DNA from: Lineus longissimus
Taxonomy: Eukaryota; Nemertea; Pilidiophora; Heteronemertea; Lineidae
Reading direction: 5' to 3'
Assembly (NCBI RefSeq): GCF_910592395.1
Contig: NC_088311.1
Span: 18,416,501 to 18,480,500 of the forward strand
DNA: 64,000 nucleotides
Part shown: in pieces, positions 30,452 to 43,266 of the stretch
Position numbering within the stretch: position 1 is the stretch's first letter
Layout: the number at the start of each line of letters is the position of its first letter
Made by a program: the position numbers and the translations under genes
The notes under the pieces: generated by a model
Databases searched by the model: none
Told to the model about the DNA's origin: nothing
The model's input: only the letters and a program-made list of their open reading frames with translations

Positions 30452-33400
30452 TCAGGCCATTTCTGTGAGCTCCACGCTGTCGACTAAGTCGTATATGTAA
30501 CCCTTCCTATTTTTATCAATGGCTGGGCCCCATCCAGCTGCAGGTCGAACGGAATGCTTTAGCCTCTGAAAAGACGAACACAATTCATGACAATTCTGCG
30601 CACTGCATAATCAACAAAACAGGATTGAAATTCATAGTCCACGTGGAGCTCTCCATTGAACCAAGCTAGTTATGAACGTATATAATAAAGGCTATAATTG
30701 CAATGCAATTTTGCGCCAAATTTATATTCTTAAAGCCCTCTGTAGTAGGCCAGAATTTGGTGCGCAGCGCTTGATACCATAATTTAAAATGAAGGATTTG
30801 GGGCTTTTGATAAAGCTATAAGGGTTTTTCACGCGACACAATATGCAACCCTAGAGGTTTTTTCAGGAAAGGAAAAACCCTCTGAGCGTTCTCATTTAGC
30901 TCAAAGAAACTTCAGTTTTTTTTCATACCTCCAAAAATACCTTCACTCCACATACATGTATTCATGTGTGCTGAAAAACCCAGGAAGTTTTTTTGGATAT
31001 TTAAAAAAGCTTTATTTTACTACACGGTGTGGTAGTATTGCTTAAAGCTCCTAAACATTTACTTGCTGTATCTATTATGATTACACACTATTCTTATTCT
31101 CTTGTCTTACCTCAAGTGGTGACCCCTTAGTTCTGACAAGTTCGTAAATGAAGAATCCAGGTATAGGGAGGATTGAGAAGACGGCCAGCATCCAGCCCAT
31201 TATCTTGGCCCACTCGGGGTAGAAGTATTCCCCGTAATTTGGGGAGCTGAAGGTCATGGTGGCGTAAGCCAAGCAGACCTGGAGCAAACAAAGGTGAGGC
31301 AGGTACCATAGTGAAATTACATTAATGTGCACTGCGCTCATGATTCAATTTAGGCGGAAAAATGGAAAATGTTGAGACGTAAAACTAGATCGATGCCAAT
31401 CACGGCAGAGTACTAAAAGGGTGAAGGAGATAAAGCCTATAAAGCCTTTGAACTGCAGTTATACATACCCGACTTCAAACCAAATGCACTACAACGAGTA
31501 ACAAGTTGCAGATTGAAGCGCCATCGCCTGCCTCTGTGTAGACAGGCCAAAGAATTTGGTACCTCTGTGTTCATGACAAAGAAACTAAGACGGCTAAATG
31601 GTGAAGTATCTGCGAAAACTTTCATCTGGTCGTGAAATATGTAATATTTACTCAATGTTAATCATCACCTTCGACGTTTCAAATGGTTCCACCATTCTTC
31701 TTCAGAAATTAGACGCCTAGACCGCTAGATGTCGTATCGGCCAGACCCTGTTCCTGTAGGTGATATTGATAGTGCAAAAACTAACTTTCTATCAAGAAGT
31801 ACAAGTACTTACGAACATGCTGGCTGGCGTAACTCCTCCAAGAAGGATCCTCCAACCAAAGTTCGGCCGGTAACCAATCATCATCTCAATCTCATAGAAG
31901 AGTCGTTTGCCACCTGCATAATCAAATGAAATACGTTTCAAGGTGATCAGAATTCCTTAAAAAGGTGAGCGGGATGATTGAGGGAACGCTGCCGAGGAAA
32001 ACCTTCATCGTTGTGTCACTTCCCCATGTTGTTTCTAAAGCAGAAAAGCTTTCCGAGAATCGGATAATGTGCCCTATTCCAGTACATGCATATATAATCC
32101 CGATGATGTTATCATTAGGCCTTCAACGAATAAAATTCGTCGGTTTTGAAAAGTATAACGCACAGTTTTACTTCAAAATATGTGATTGTCTTTTGCCAGT
32201 CGTTTTTCATGGCATAAGTATAAAGGTTCTGAACGCTTGATTTGGCAGTTTGTTTCCACAGAGCACTTCTGGCCTGTTTTTGCCTGTTTTGGTGGCTTTT
32301 CGCCAATCAAAAGTACCAAATGCTGCACCGCGGTCTGTTAGTTAATGCGCAACGAGCCAAGGTTCTATTGTGGAGTCAGTTCCGGTCAAATTCTGCTTTC
32401 GGAAATCAGACGCAAATGTATTAGATTCTTACCGTAAATATAAGACAGTACCAAACATTCTAACACGGCAAATATCATAACGCTGAATGCTCCTGAGTAC
32501 CAGTCCCAGATCTGGAAGTGATAGATACCCGCCTGAAAGAGAGAAAAAATAAGTGCCACAGACTTGCACGAAGTCAGAATGTCTACCCCGTTTGTCCACT
32601 GTTTACCTTTCCATTCGGCGGTCAAAGCGGCAACCAGATGGGTTAGTTGGTCACAGGGAAATCAGAACTGACTACGACACAATAATGGCAACAGCCAAGT
32701 AAACCACACAGCTCACTGTGAGATCTCGTGATACTCGGGTGGTAGATCGCTCAGCTCAGCAGACGTAGCTGTTCCCACAATGATCGGAGATGCGCAGGTG
32801 CAATGACGGGAACGAGTCTGAATATGGCGGATTCAGACCTGAATGATGACCGGAAGATGGCGGATGAGGCAGAGAATTTAAATTGTAATAAAACCATCGA
32901 TTAAAAGTTGTTAATAATTATGAATCGGCGTATCCTGTTGACGTGCAAATTTATGAATTAAATTGTTTGCAGGGATACATTTTGAACTCATATTTTCAGA
33001 ACACGTTGATATGCACCTAATAATCGCGATCGCCAATCTTGTCCACAGAACATGTGGTTTGAAACCGATTAAGAGTTTTCTAATGACTATATACTCAATG
33101 AGATAATTGATGTCTCAATCGCGAGACGATTACTTAAATAAAAATCGACGCTAGAAATATCGAGGGTAAACTTATTTCAAGATTGGGGCCCCGTGTGGTC
33201 AAAATCATTCATGGGTGCCGCCATACAGTATTTTGTCGTTTTCAGTTGTGACTTACCTGTGACCATGATTCTGGGCAATTTTATCATCTTCACTCGCAAA
33301 AATACTTTGGCACCACGTAACAGTACTTGGAGAATGCAAGAGATTATAACATGGCAATTTAAAGCACTTTTCGGTTCGCACCAACCCACAAATACTCCGT

Positions 33401-36400
33401 TTCCTCACGTATACCGTCTTTGGGCGCCATATTTAAGAGGCCCGAAGAGATGAATACCTCGGATACCTAATACAAAAGTTATGCCTCGTGGATTGGACTG
33501 ATTGGCTCGGATCGTGGCGCAGACCTATGACCAGACACACTGACTACTTGCAGTCCACTACCATTGGTCGATGGGATGTTAATGAATTGAATGGGTTGTA
33601 TTTGTTTGGGCTTTATTCATGGCGTGACCGAGGCGGAGCAAATGGACAATGCCCATTCATCACGTGGGCAAAGAAAACTCCCTTCGCATGTGGTGAACCC
33701 TATTGCGTACCCCACCCAATGTATGGAAACTGTTATTTTGTATTAGCGGCATAGGAAGACGGTATACGTGAGGAAACAGAGTATGCTATTTGCATGAGTT
33801 AGGATGATTGAGATTACACAATTGCCATCGAAATAGCCAATTTATTGTGCTAAGAATCTAATTGATATGTCGCTCGCCATTGCGATCAGGCTCAACGTGC
33901 AGGTGTCGATAGGTTGTTTGGGTAATAAATATCGCAGTCCCGAATGTGTGGACCAACCAATCTCGACATCAAACCTCGTTTGCACACAGGAATCAGCACT
34001 TGCTACACTCACTGTTGAACTGGGTTCGATCCCCGGTAGGGCCAGTTTCTCGCTTGATCGTGAGAGCGAATTCGATGAAATTGATTTAATTCTGTCTGAC
34101 TGCTGCTTAACCTACCCTCGTCATGAACACGAGTCCGATGAGCGCTTCAAATGATCCAACACCAATCATCACGAGGAACTTCTTTCCGCGGAAAGCCCTG
34201 AATCTATCAACGATGCCACTAACCAGGGTCTCGAAAGTGGCGAACTGAAAATAGATGAAACAGATCGCCACATGTTTCAACCTGTCCTTCCATCAGGCCT
34301 CTGTTAAGTCCAGGATTGCTTGAACGAAACTGGACCCATGCGAGGGTAATTGAATGCACGAAAACATTTTAAAACTCCATTACATCGCGTGGCCCAATAA
34401 AATGTATCGTTTAGAGATGACTACATGTGGAGTTTTGTTGCATTCAATTACCCTTGCATGGGTTACGCAATACTTAAAGTTTATAGATGACTATAGTCTT
34501 GTGTAAATGACAAATTTGCAAATCCCGAATACTTCCGAATGCCTGAATGGTTCCAAGATGACATGTCCGTCGTTCGATGCGGGTAGGAAACCTGGCTAAC
34601 GGGTACATATGCGCAAACGTCGAAGTACGATGTAGTACTAACAAACATCTGTAGTTTCTTCAAGTTCTGCGCGAATTCAATTTCTCGTAAATCAGATTTC
34701 ATAATCAGTAATACGAGGAATGTATTCCAAAGTTCGTCGTCGTCAACATACAAACTACATACATTCGTACATCGTCGTTCGTAGCTCTTCGTACATGTAA
34801 GGGAAACGCTAATGCTGGTAGTATTTGTCATCCGTTTAGCGGGAAGTCCTGCACCTGGACACTTCCCTTTGAAAAGGCTAGGGTCTATATGATAAATACT
34901 TAGTACATCTTCCAATGTTACAAACCTGTGTGTCCAAGCCTATTGTGAGCAGCATCACAAAGAATAACACGGCCCACGCGGGTGAAAATGGTAGCTGAGA
35001 TATGGCTTCAGGATAAGCTATGAACGCTAGTCCTGGACCTGTAGGACAAATTGATAGTTAACTCAGCCAGGCCCAACACCGAGAAAATACACGTGGGAAT
35101 ATGAACTAATGAGAGATTGACAGAGTTCCTGCGCCTGGTCCATGCTGAAAATCACCTCGAGGCCAACCACCGGATCGATCGGAAGATTTCAGATTCTGAG
35201 CTAAACTTGAGTAAATGGTTTAGAAAAAGTCCACCATGTATTTGGAACCAAGTTGCCCATCTGATTCATTAGCAGTTGCAGTAACTCTTCAAAAGTTGAA
35301 TTTTGAAAAAGCAATTAGAAAAAATGCCCTCTGCCCAGACGCCTCAAAATCGTTGATGGGCTCCATTGAATAATCTTTTGACTAACTGGCGAACTGCTAC
35401 GCTAGAAAATGTGCTGGGTCCCAAAGTTAGATTAAAGAAAACTGTCCAGCAGTTTTCGCATAGCGGCTTGAAAGGATGTGAACAGTTACATCTGAAAAAA
35501 AGCCAGGAGTTCATATCCTGAACTCACCTGAGGTTATCGCATCTTTCACTGGTACACCGGCTTCTTTCGCCATGAACCCGATGACAGAGAACACCACGAA
35601 TCCAGCTGTGAAACTCGTGAGACAGTTAATTATGGGGACGGTTATTGCGTCTCTGAAAAAGTTAGAAATGGACTGCCTTTATTAGACAAGAATTCATCTA
35701 AAGTTTGAAATTTTGAATTAAACTTTAAAAAAGAGATTATCTAAACAAAATAAATTTGTACTTTAGTTAAGAAAACCCAGGAGAAGCCAGGCAGACGACT
35801 GATATTTTATCAGACGACTGATAACTTATTATGCGTGACTTAGTCAATTTTCAATCTGGTATAGTTCAATTTATGATGTATAACAATTAATTTCTGTAAT
35901 CTTAGATATATCACTGGACCTTCCAGTTGCTTCATATCATATACATGTAGGTGTAAATGTTCACCAATTGTTCCTCTCGAGATGAGAAATGTATTATGGG
36001 TGTCTCTGCACATGCACGTGTACATGCACGTGTACATGCACGTGTACATGCACGTGTACATGCACGTGTACATGCACGTGTACATGCACGTGTACATGCA
36101 CGCATTACAGCCAGATCCCGTTAGCGAAGGTCAAAAAGCGAACCTCAGGTTGCAAAGGCAAATGCATTGAGGCCGTGAGGTTGGAGTTTCTCTTTGAATT
36201 GCCCGATGATGTTGTTATTAGGGTAATCAGGCGTGATCAGAGATTAGCGCAATCTAGCCTAATCTCCTATGGCATGTCTGGCTGACCTGCCACAGCAGGT
36301 GTTACGGAATTTGTTATCGTTACTCCTGCCTGTAAGTGGCACATCATCTGACAAAATCAGAGTGTACTCAATGTAGGCCTAATGGCAATGCTTCAGATGA

Positions 36401-39400
36401 AGACCTGATTGGTCCTGTCTGATGCTTGTTTCTATATTGCAATATTGTAGTTGATCATGGTGCAGGATGTAAGTGCTTTTTCGGACTGTTTGTTTATAGT
36501 AGGCCTATGTGAAAAAAACATTTCTTTTTTTTCATAGTTTTTAATCAGACTGGTTAAACATGTACCTTGTTTTTCAAGTTAGGCCTGTAAACAATAATGA
36601 CGTAGGGGCCTTGAAGGCTTTAAACAATATTGTTCCGCCCTGCGAAGAGCGATCGTGTGCAAAGCGGTGGGACAGAATGGGGTACAACTAGATTACCCTG
36701 GGCTCACTGTCATCCATCCGAATTTGACCACCCCCACTCTTACTCTTAGGAGAGGAGCCTTGCCTCTATCTCGACCTAACTTGAAAATAGTACACATCCC
36801 TGCGGCCTATATAATGTACGCTATTGCGTGGCCTACTTACTGACACAGACTCCCTGTAGCCAGGTCAGAACTATCCGTCCAATTTCAACTTAAGCTAAAA
36901 AAATTGCAATGCATCAGGTGTGGATATACTGCCTATCATGCAATGTCCAGTTTAGCATGAAGCATGCTGTTTCATCTTTACCTGTTCTGTTAACACACAG
37001 ACCATGCAGACCTTGGCCTAGGAATTTTATGGTCAGTCTGGGGTGAAATCCCAAGGTGTATTGTAACAGTGACAAACAGGAATATTGCTTCATATCTGCC
37101 AAGGGTTTGTAGAGTGACTTTGAACGAAATTTCATGGACATCAGATAGAAACCAATGCAGAAGCATACACTGCTTCTCTGCATCACAATCATTGAAGCAA
37201 CTGTTCCTTGACCAATCCATGACTCATCATTATATAACATTTTATAACAATTCATGGCACGAATTCAGCAACACATTGAGTGCATTGATCTAATCCACTA
37301 ATCCACATACCCATATTGCACCAAGTGTAATGAACCCAGTAAGACAGGTAAACCTAACACAGCAGGTGGTGTCTGTAGTGCAATAGCAGATGTCTAGGAG
37401 GAAGGCCTTGAAGTGCAATCAATCAGCTTATCTGACCTATTATAAACATCCAGCTGAGAGGCATTCCACCTATTTTGCTCATCTTTCGCTAACGGGGTCT
37501 GGCGTGTACATGCACGTGTACATGCACGTGTACATGCACGTGTACATGCACGTGTACATGCACGTGTACATGCACGTGTACATGCACGTGTACATGCACG
37601 TGTACATGCACGTGTACATGCACGTGTACATGCACGTGTACATGCACGTGTACATGCACGTGTACATGCACGTGTACATGCACGTGTACATGCACGTGTA
37701 CATGCACGTGTACATGCACGTGTACATGCACGTGTACATGCACGTGTACATGCACGTGTACATGCACGTGTACATGCACGTGTACATGCACGTGTACATG
37801 CACGTGTACATGCACGTGTACATGCACGTGTACATGCACGTGTACATGCACGTGTACATGCACGTGTACATGCACGTGTACATGCACGTGTACATGCACG
37901 TGTACATGCACGTGTACATGCACGTGTACATGCACGTGTACATGCACGTGTACATGCACGTGTACATGCACATGCACGTGTATATACCCTAGTTTCTTTC
38001 TTCTAACGTCCAGCCAGATCTTACATAGTGCACATTTCTTGACCCATGATAGGGGAAATTTTAGGCCTTCTAATCAAGCCACTATTGCCATTGATGCTGC
38101 TGGTCAATCAATCTGTGGGCCTACCAAATTGAACACATGCACTGGCTTACTGTAGTGGACGTTACGCGCGCGAAACCCGAGTACAAGCACACGATTACTA
38201 CACTGACTGAAACTATTTGTTACAAATAAAAACTATATACACTAGCCACATTACCCTAAATAAAACGTAATCACATGACGTGTTTGTCCCCTTAATACAT
38301 CATAGTTAAAAATTGAGACTGAGCCCAAAGCACGGTCTATTTCCTTTGAACAAAGACCGCTCGCATCTACGCCTGAATTCCCATTGTTCTGTCTTATAAA
38401 GGGTTCTCAGGGGAAAAATTAATAACCTGACCCTACCGAAACCGTTCATGGTGTGGATATGACTTGACTGACAAGGGCAAATAAACATTATCACAGTGTA
38501 CAAACGAGCATGCTTTATCTCCCGAAAGTACAGGGTGGCCCAGAATTATTTTCCCTTGCACAATAGAATTCTTTTGTTTATATCCATTGTTGGAGGGTCA
38601 ATAATTCTGGGCAACGCTGTCGGGTCCATTGGTCACATTGTTTTGTTAGGAAAGGGTATTTCAATGCGAATCGACAATTTTTCAATGGGCTATACCCCAT
38701 CGGCATTAATAGGGAGTTTTCGCAAATCTCCCGAAACGCCAACGCTAACGCCTATCACATTGTTTGACCTCCTGATAACTTAGTCGAACAATGGGGTAGG
38801 CGTTCATTGTCCACTCATCCACCCTATACAACAAAGAATTGGGCCATTGGACTGTACTTCCTGTTAGTATAGCAGGCTCTGCTTATGACACGCTTGTACA
38901 CAGTGGTAATGTATAGTTCGTGTGGAACTAATATAGAGTGGTTTCACGTAACGTCATCACCTCCCATTCTCAGATTCTGGAGGGACAGACAAAAGAAAGC
39001 GAGCCTCAATGACCATCACATCATTTGATTCAGTTTAGTCAGGCGTAACAAGTCATTATTCTGCCCTCCAACATGACTGGCAGTGAAAACAGTCAATAGA
39101 ACGAAGAAATGCTGCTATAATTTCATGATATACATTTAAAATGGTGTTTAACATGTTACTTATAGAATAAATTCTTCGTTAAAATCTTTAATAATTGCGA
39201 ACATGCCCCAGCTATCCATTGAAAACAAAATATATTCGGTGAATATTTTGGTCCCGGTGTAACATCTGTGGTTGTTCCCCATGTTTCAGTGTTTCCAAAC
39301 AATAGGCAGCTAGAGAGACCATGACTTTTCAATAGGGGGGATACACAGAAAAACTCGTCAATCTATTTTTGAGCGTTCCCAAACAATGAGGGGAAACACT

Positions 39401-42400
39401 CAAAAACAGAAAAACTCAAAAACATTACACCGGTACACAGCCATTAGTGTATTTGTCTAGTACTCCGAACAATTTCTACAGGAATAATAGGGAGTTTTCG
39501 CAAATTCCCGAAACGCCAACGTGAACGCAAATCTCATTGTTTGACCTTCTGATAACGAGATCGACCGATGGGATAGGAGTTCACGTGGACGTTTCGGGGG
39601 ATTTGCGAAAGCTCCCTAGTACTTGACTGATTTCCTGATTTTCTGTTTCTAACATGATAATGTTTAAAAGTTCAACAGAAAATATTAGCATTTGATCAAT
39701 CGGAATATGGATCGGTCGGACCAGCAAATGAATATTTCTTTACATATCGACCCTGTCTCTAATATGCCCACCTATAAAAGTTGTGATGAAACGTATTGTA
39801 ACTGGCCATCGTTATCAGGCCTCCCCAAGCTGTGCCCAATGAATAGAAAATCTGTAAACACGCCTCAGCCCATATCTGGAAAAGAAGTCAGATTTTTAGA
39901 CGAGTATGTACATGCATGATCAATCCCGTCCCAAAAGGTGAAAAAAAAACAAATAAAATGACCAATCAATCAGGGGTTGGCTTACTTTTGCTGATGTGTT
40001 TATTATAAGCTAGCGCCTATTTCGAGGTGGAATTCGGTCTGTGGCTGCATGGACTCGGAGCTCGGAGAGGTGGTTGGCCTTAATTAATTGGCTCGGAGAA
40101 AGCTATGAAATATATTTGGTAAGGTAACTGCTCCTTGATACCTACCCTAAATTCCAGCAGTTTACTAAAGTCAGGCTTAATGTAATAAATAATCCCCTCA
40201 GTAGCACCTGGGAGGGTGCATCCGCGGATCAGAAGGATGACTAGGAAGACATAAGGCACAGTTGCCGTCACATAAACGACCTGAAATGAAAGATACCGCA
40301 ATGGTAGATACATGTATATTAGCGTCATATGAGAAAATTTCAGACGACCGCATAAGGAATAGCAGGTTCTCAACCTTTGCACGTTCCAAAACCATGAAAC
40401 CTGTAAAAAACCCATGAAACCACACATCGAACTACCAAATCAATTATTTTTTATTTCATGTATGATATAAGTTCATACCATACAAAAGAAAGAACAACTG
40501 TGATCAGTGGACTCCTCTCCCGGTGTGAATGCATGTACATGTACGTTGTTTAAGTAGACTTCGAAGACATAGGCTATGCCACTGTTGCTAACTAGCAAAA
40601 GTTTTTTTTAATTTGATAGTTTTCTGTCAGGATTCTAAGAGATCTTTTAGACATAATGTTGATCTTTCAGACGTTCAATTGTGTGCGCCTGTGTTTTACG
40701 TTAAAGCTACCAATATGTCCACTAACCTTTCCTGAGGTTTTTATGCCTTTTATAACACAAAGGAACACGACCAGCCAACCGACGAGATGACAGACAACCA
40801 GCTGCCAACGTAGACCACCTGTGCTGTCAATGCCACTGCTCATCTCTAGAGCATTATATCTAAAACGACGGAGGTACAGATGACGAGACGAAATCACTTC
40901 CTGAGGACCTCAAGATACTGAGGTCTTCCTTCCCGAGAAAGCCAAACCGAAAGGGGCCAACATACATCTTGCATATTGATGCAAGGCATTGGGATAGGAT
41001 AGGCAATCCCAACTTAATGTCACTCCTACTATCTCAAAACGACATGCACATGCATTGCCTTTAAAAAGTGCGGATATTGGACAGTGTTGTTGTTTTTTTA
41101 TCTTTTTGTGACTGTAATGGATTAACAGGCATCATATAATTGCGACAAACACATTCTCATGATTATAACCGGTTAAAGGTTGACCATGGGAACCACCATT
41201 TTGGCTAGAACTTCAACTCCTAAAGCAATTAGAACTTTTTCTAAATAAAGTGTATGGCCATTTAAAACATGGGAGGCTGTTCTCCGGAGAATAAACAACA
41301 TACTCCGATCCTTTAAATTGAAATTCACTTTGTTTTGAAAGAGTTTTAATTACTTTAGAATGTCAGTTTCCGGCAAAAATGGTGGATGTCCCTATGGTCA
41401 ACCCTTAATATCTTTTTGAAGCCCATTCTCTTGAGACTGTAAGCTATACGCCATGACAAGGATTTCAAACGCAGTCCCAAAAAGCGCTTTTCAAAAGGCT
41501 TGCTGCCAGCAGAACTCCAAAAACAAGATTTTAATAAAACTTACTGCCAGAACTCCTCCGCTGGCGTCATCACATTTGCGCTTCTGTTTAAGGCACTATC
41601 GTTGGCAAGACTCCCAGCAGCAGGCGTAGAGACTGCATACTGCACTATTGAGCTATTAAAATTAGAATAATTGAAAAATGAGGTGTCGTTGAAGGTAGTC
41701 CTATTTTCCCCTCTCTTGCTGCAGTTTGGTGTATTCCACTCGTTGTTACAGTGTGACCAGGGTAGCGGATTCTGGAAGGACATGCCAAGGTAGTAGATCA
41801 CCCAGGTGACTATCACTTGGTAGTAGATACTGAAGAACAGTGAGACAATGGTCATACCCCACCCGGTGCCTGAAAGAGTGAGAAATCAGTAAGGTTAAGG
41901 CGGCACAATTACAATTGAGACTTTTTGTTTGTGTTTTTGAAACAAGTCCACACTACCAAACCCGGGCAAGCATTCTGTGGTAAATACGACCAAACATAAA
42001 AGTCCCTGATGTTAGCAAACAAACGTTGCTAATGTAGACCATGCTTATCTTCTTTATTCTCATGCTCCGGCCTAGTAATTAGGACACTGTCTTACCCTTG
42101 AAAAGCGGGCACATATCCCAGACAGCCAGCGGACTGCGGCTTGAGAACTGCCCTATATACAGCTCGATGAAGAACAAAGGTACACCCCCGATGACAAGAA
42201 AAAAGAAATAGGGTATCAAGAAGGCGCCTGGAAAAAAATAATTCAAAATTAATGCAGAAATCGGAGCAAATGATAATGTCTCATATTTTTATAGGTGTCA
42301 TGATAAATTTAGTTTTTCTTATCCCAACCTTGGTGCCAAAAATGACACGTCCCGCATTACGTTCGCAATGTGATAAAAATTTGGCTACTCGATATCATGG

Positions 42401-42975
42401 ATATACGAGTTTGTCATATCTCCCTTTTTTGGGCCGCGAACAGGGATTGTAAACTCGTTCCGCGTAACCAATATAGGCCTGGCCCCGGTTGTTCAAAAGC
42501 TCAAAACGTACGTTATACCTAACGGTTGCGTTAAGTTTCCTCAAGGACGTTATCTCTTTCAGATAAACCCACTGAAATCTCCGTTAAAGCTAACGTGGTT
42601 TTGAACAACTCAGCCCTGGTGCTAGTTTTCAACACGGCAGGTTTCTTATCCATGATAGCCTGTCGTCTTATAAAAAAACACTTTGGGATGGTTACTAGTA
42701 TCAGTCTGGTGCCAGTGTAACCACTTACCTCCTCCATTTCTCATACAGAGATAAGGAAACCTCCAAATATTCCCAAGCCCAACAGCATATCCAATACACG
42801 AGAAGAAGAAGTCAATCTCTTTCCCCCAGTTTCCACGTTGCTTGTTTTCGTCACTGGAATCCGGGTTACTTTCAGAGAACGTTGCAGTTGCCCCATCCTC
42901 GACGTAGTGGGGGTCCTTGAAGGGTTCTTTCTCCAGGTCGGTCATTTTGTTTTCCTGGTCGGTTGACAAAGCCAT
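30452..42975 (-). CDS. SLC6 Na+/Cl--dependent transporter (glycine/amino-acid-like)
   Basis: Exons in gene order: 42975-42729, 42227-42096, 41869-41545, 40859-40727, 40280-40146, 39875-39772, 35652-35528, 35038-34926, 34244-34116, 32532-32433, 31913-31813, 31278-31111, 30565-30452. All joins are GT-AG and in phase; 641 aa, normal for the family. TM1 has [15 protein letters not shown] (residues 62-76) with Gly, not Asp, after AV, so amino-acid rather than monoamine type. NGGGAFLIPY opens TM2. EL2 has the [10 protein letters not shown] pair and several N-glycosylation sites. TM4 has [11 protein letters not shown]6 has [22 protein letters not shown]8 has GLDTQFATFET; IEMMIG..PN lies before TM11; the end is [15 protein letters not shown] and IEMMIG point to the glycine/proline/B0+ branch (SLC6A5/7/9/14). 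It would import small amino acids at the plasma membrane. Substrate is inferred. Confidence 0.92.
33395..33781. mobile_element. 387-bp TIR element with TA flanks
   Basis: CTCCGTTTCCTCACGTATAC, then CGTCTT at the left pairs with AAGACGGTATACGTGAGG, then AAACAGAG at the right (one mismatch). TA lies immediately outside at 33393-33394 and 33782-33783, as for Tc1/mariner-type MITEs. It sits in an SLC6 intron. No transposase frame. Confidence 0.75.
34334..34463. mobile_element. 130-bp hairpin MITE
   Basis: ACCCATGCGAGGGTAATTGA and TGCA... at the left pair with TTGCATTCAATTACCCTTGC, then ATGGGT at the right. An inner TTTAAAACTCCA / TGGAGTTTTG pair is also present. It lies in the SLC6 intron between exons 8 and 9. 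Confidence 0.7.
36018..36101. repeat. 12-bp minisatellite, 7 copies
   Basis: Seven perfect units of GTGTACATGCAC. Alternating purine/pyrimidine sequence extends over 36007-36105. The adjacent flank CCAGATCCCGTTAGCGAA (about 36111-36128) recurs inverted next to the large array at 37504. It lies in the 4.1-kb intron between SLC6 exons 6 and 7. Open frames here are artefacts of a stop-free 12-mer. Confidence 0.95.
37504..37971. repeat. 12-bp minisatellite, 39 perfect copies
   Basis: GTGTACATGCAC repeats 39 times with no mismatch seen (468 bp). Every unit junction makes CACGTG, so there is a palindromic E-box every 12 bp, plus TGTACA. The whole stretch 37502-37987 alternates purine and pyrimidine without a break, the sequence requirement for Z-DNA. 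Because 12 is a multiple of 3 and no frame has a stop, both strands show spurious frames such as MHVY repeats; they are not genes. Confidence 0.97.
38531..38619. mobile_element. 89-bp MITE with 20-bp inverted ends
   Basis: CAGGGTGGCCCAGAATTATT at 38531-38550 and its near reverse complement AATAATTCTGGGCAACGCTG at 38600-38619 match at 18 of 20 positions. No clear target-site duplication. Directly upstream of the 38620-38910 repeat. Confidence 0.7.
38620..38910 (+). repeat. dispersed repeat carrying a MITE insertion
   Basis: Left part 38620-38709 and right part about 38806-38910 are together colinear with the inverted copy at 27780-27975. Between them lies a GGGAGTTTTCGC-family half element (38712-38800). 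This is a nested insertion, so the outer repeat is older. Confidence 0.7.
38712..38800. mobile_element. GGGAGTTTTCGC-family MITE, nested half copy
   Basis: Starts after TA (38710-38711) with GGGAGTTTTCGCAAATCTCC, then CGAAACGCCAACGCTAACGC, CATTGTTTGACCTCCTGATA and AATGGGGTAGGCGTTCA. The last 30 bases of the full element are missing. Confidence 0.75.
39490..39616. mobile_element. complete 127-bp GGGAGTTTTCGC MITE
   Basis: GGGAGTTTTCGCAAATTCCC, then GAAACGCCAACGTGAACGC, pairs along its length with the right arm ending TTTGCGAAAGCTCCC. TA flanks it at 39488-39489 and 39617-39618, matching TA-targeting Tc1/mariner-type MITEs. This is the reference copy for three partial relatives in the window. 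It is in an SLC6 intron. Confidence 0.85.
41173..41408. mobile_element. long-hairpin MITE (TTAAGGGTTGACC family), copy 1
   Basis: Starts TTAAAGGTTGACCATGGGAA and ends CCTATGGTCAACCCTTAA. Arms of about 90 bp pair imperfectly, including CACCATTTTGGCTAGAA / GGCAAAAATGGTGG and AAAGCAATTAGAACT / GTTTTAATTACTTT. The loop has TGGGAGGCTGTTCTCCGGAG. It lies in the intron between SLC6 exons 3 and 4. Confidence 0.8.
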
Positions 42976-43266
42976 TCTGTATCACACATAGATCATCTGC
43001 GAAGAGTCATGACTAAATGATAATTAGATTGTTGGCACTCTCTAGAGAATATGGCTCCTCCGGTATGTAAAAAAATCAAAAACACTGGCGAAAACGTTTC
43101 GCTAAAGTGTCGTGTGGTAATCGGCATTTGACGACACACCCTAGCTCATTTTAGCACTACATGACCAATCGGGACCATTTCAAGTGCAGGTAGTGTGATG
43201 ACAAAGCGTGTGGCTGGTTTCCCTTATTCAACAAGGTTGACAATTACCTGAGAACGATAAAGTGGT

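Noticed and set aside
37390-37992. Long ORFs of MHVY / HVHV repeats on both strands
   Set aside because: They are translations of a stop-free 12-bp minisatellite; no start context, splice site or non-repeat domain supports a protein.
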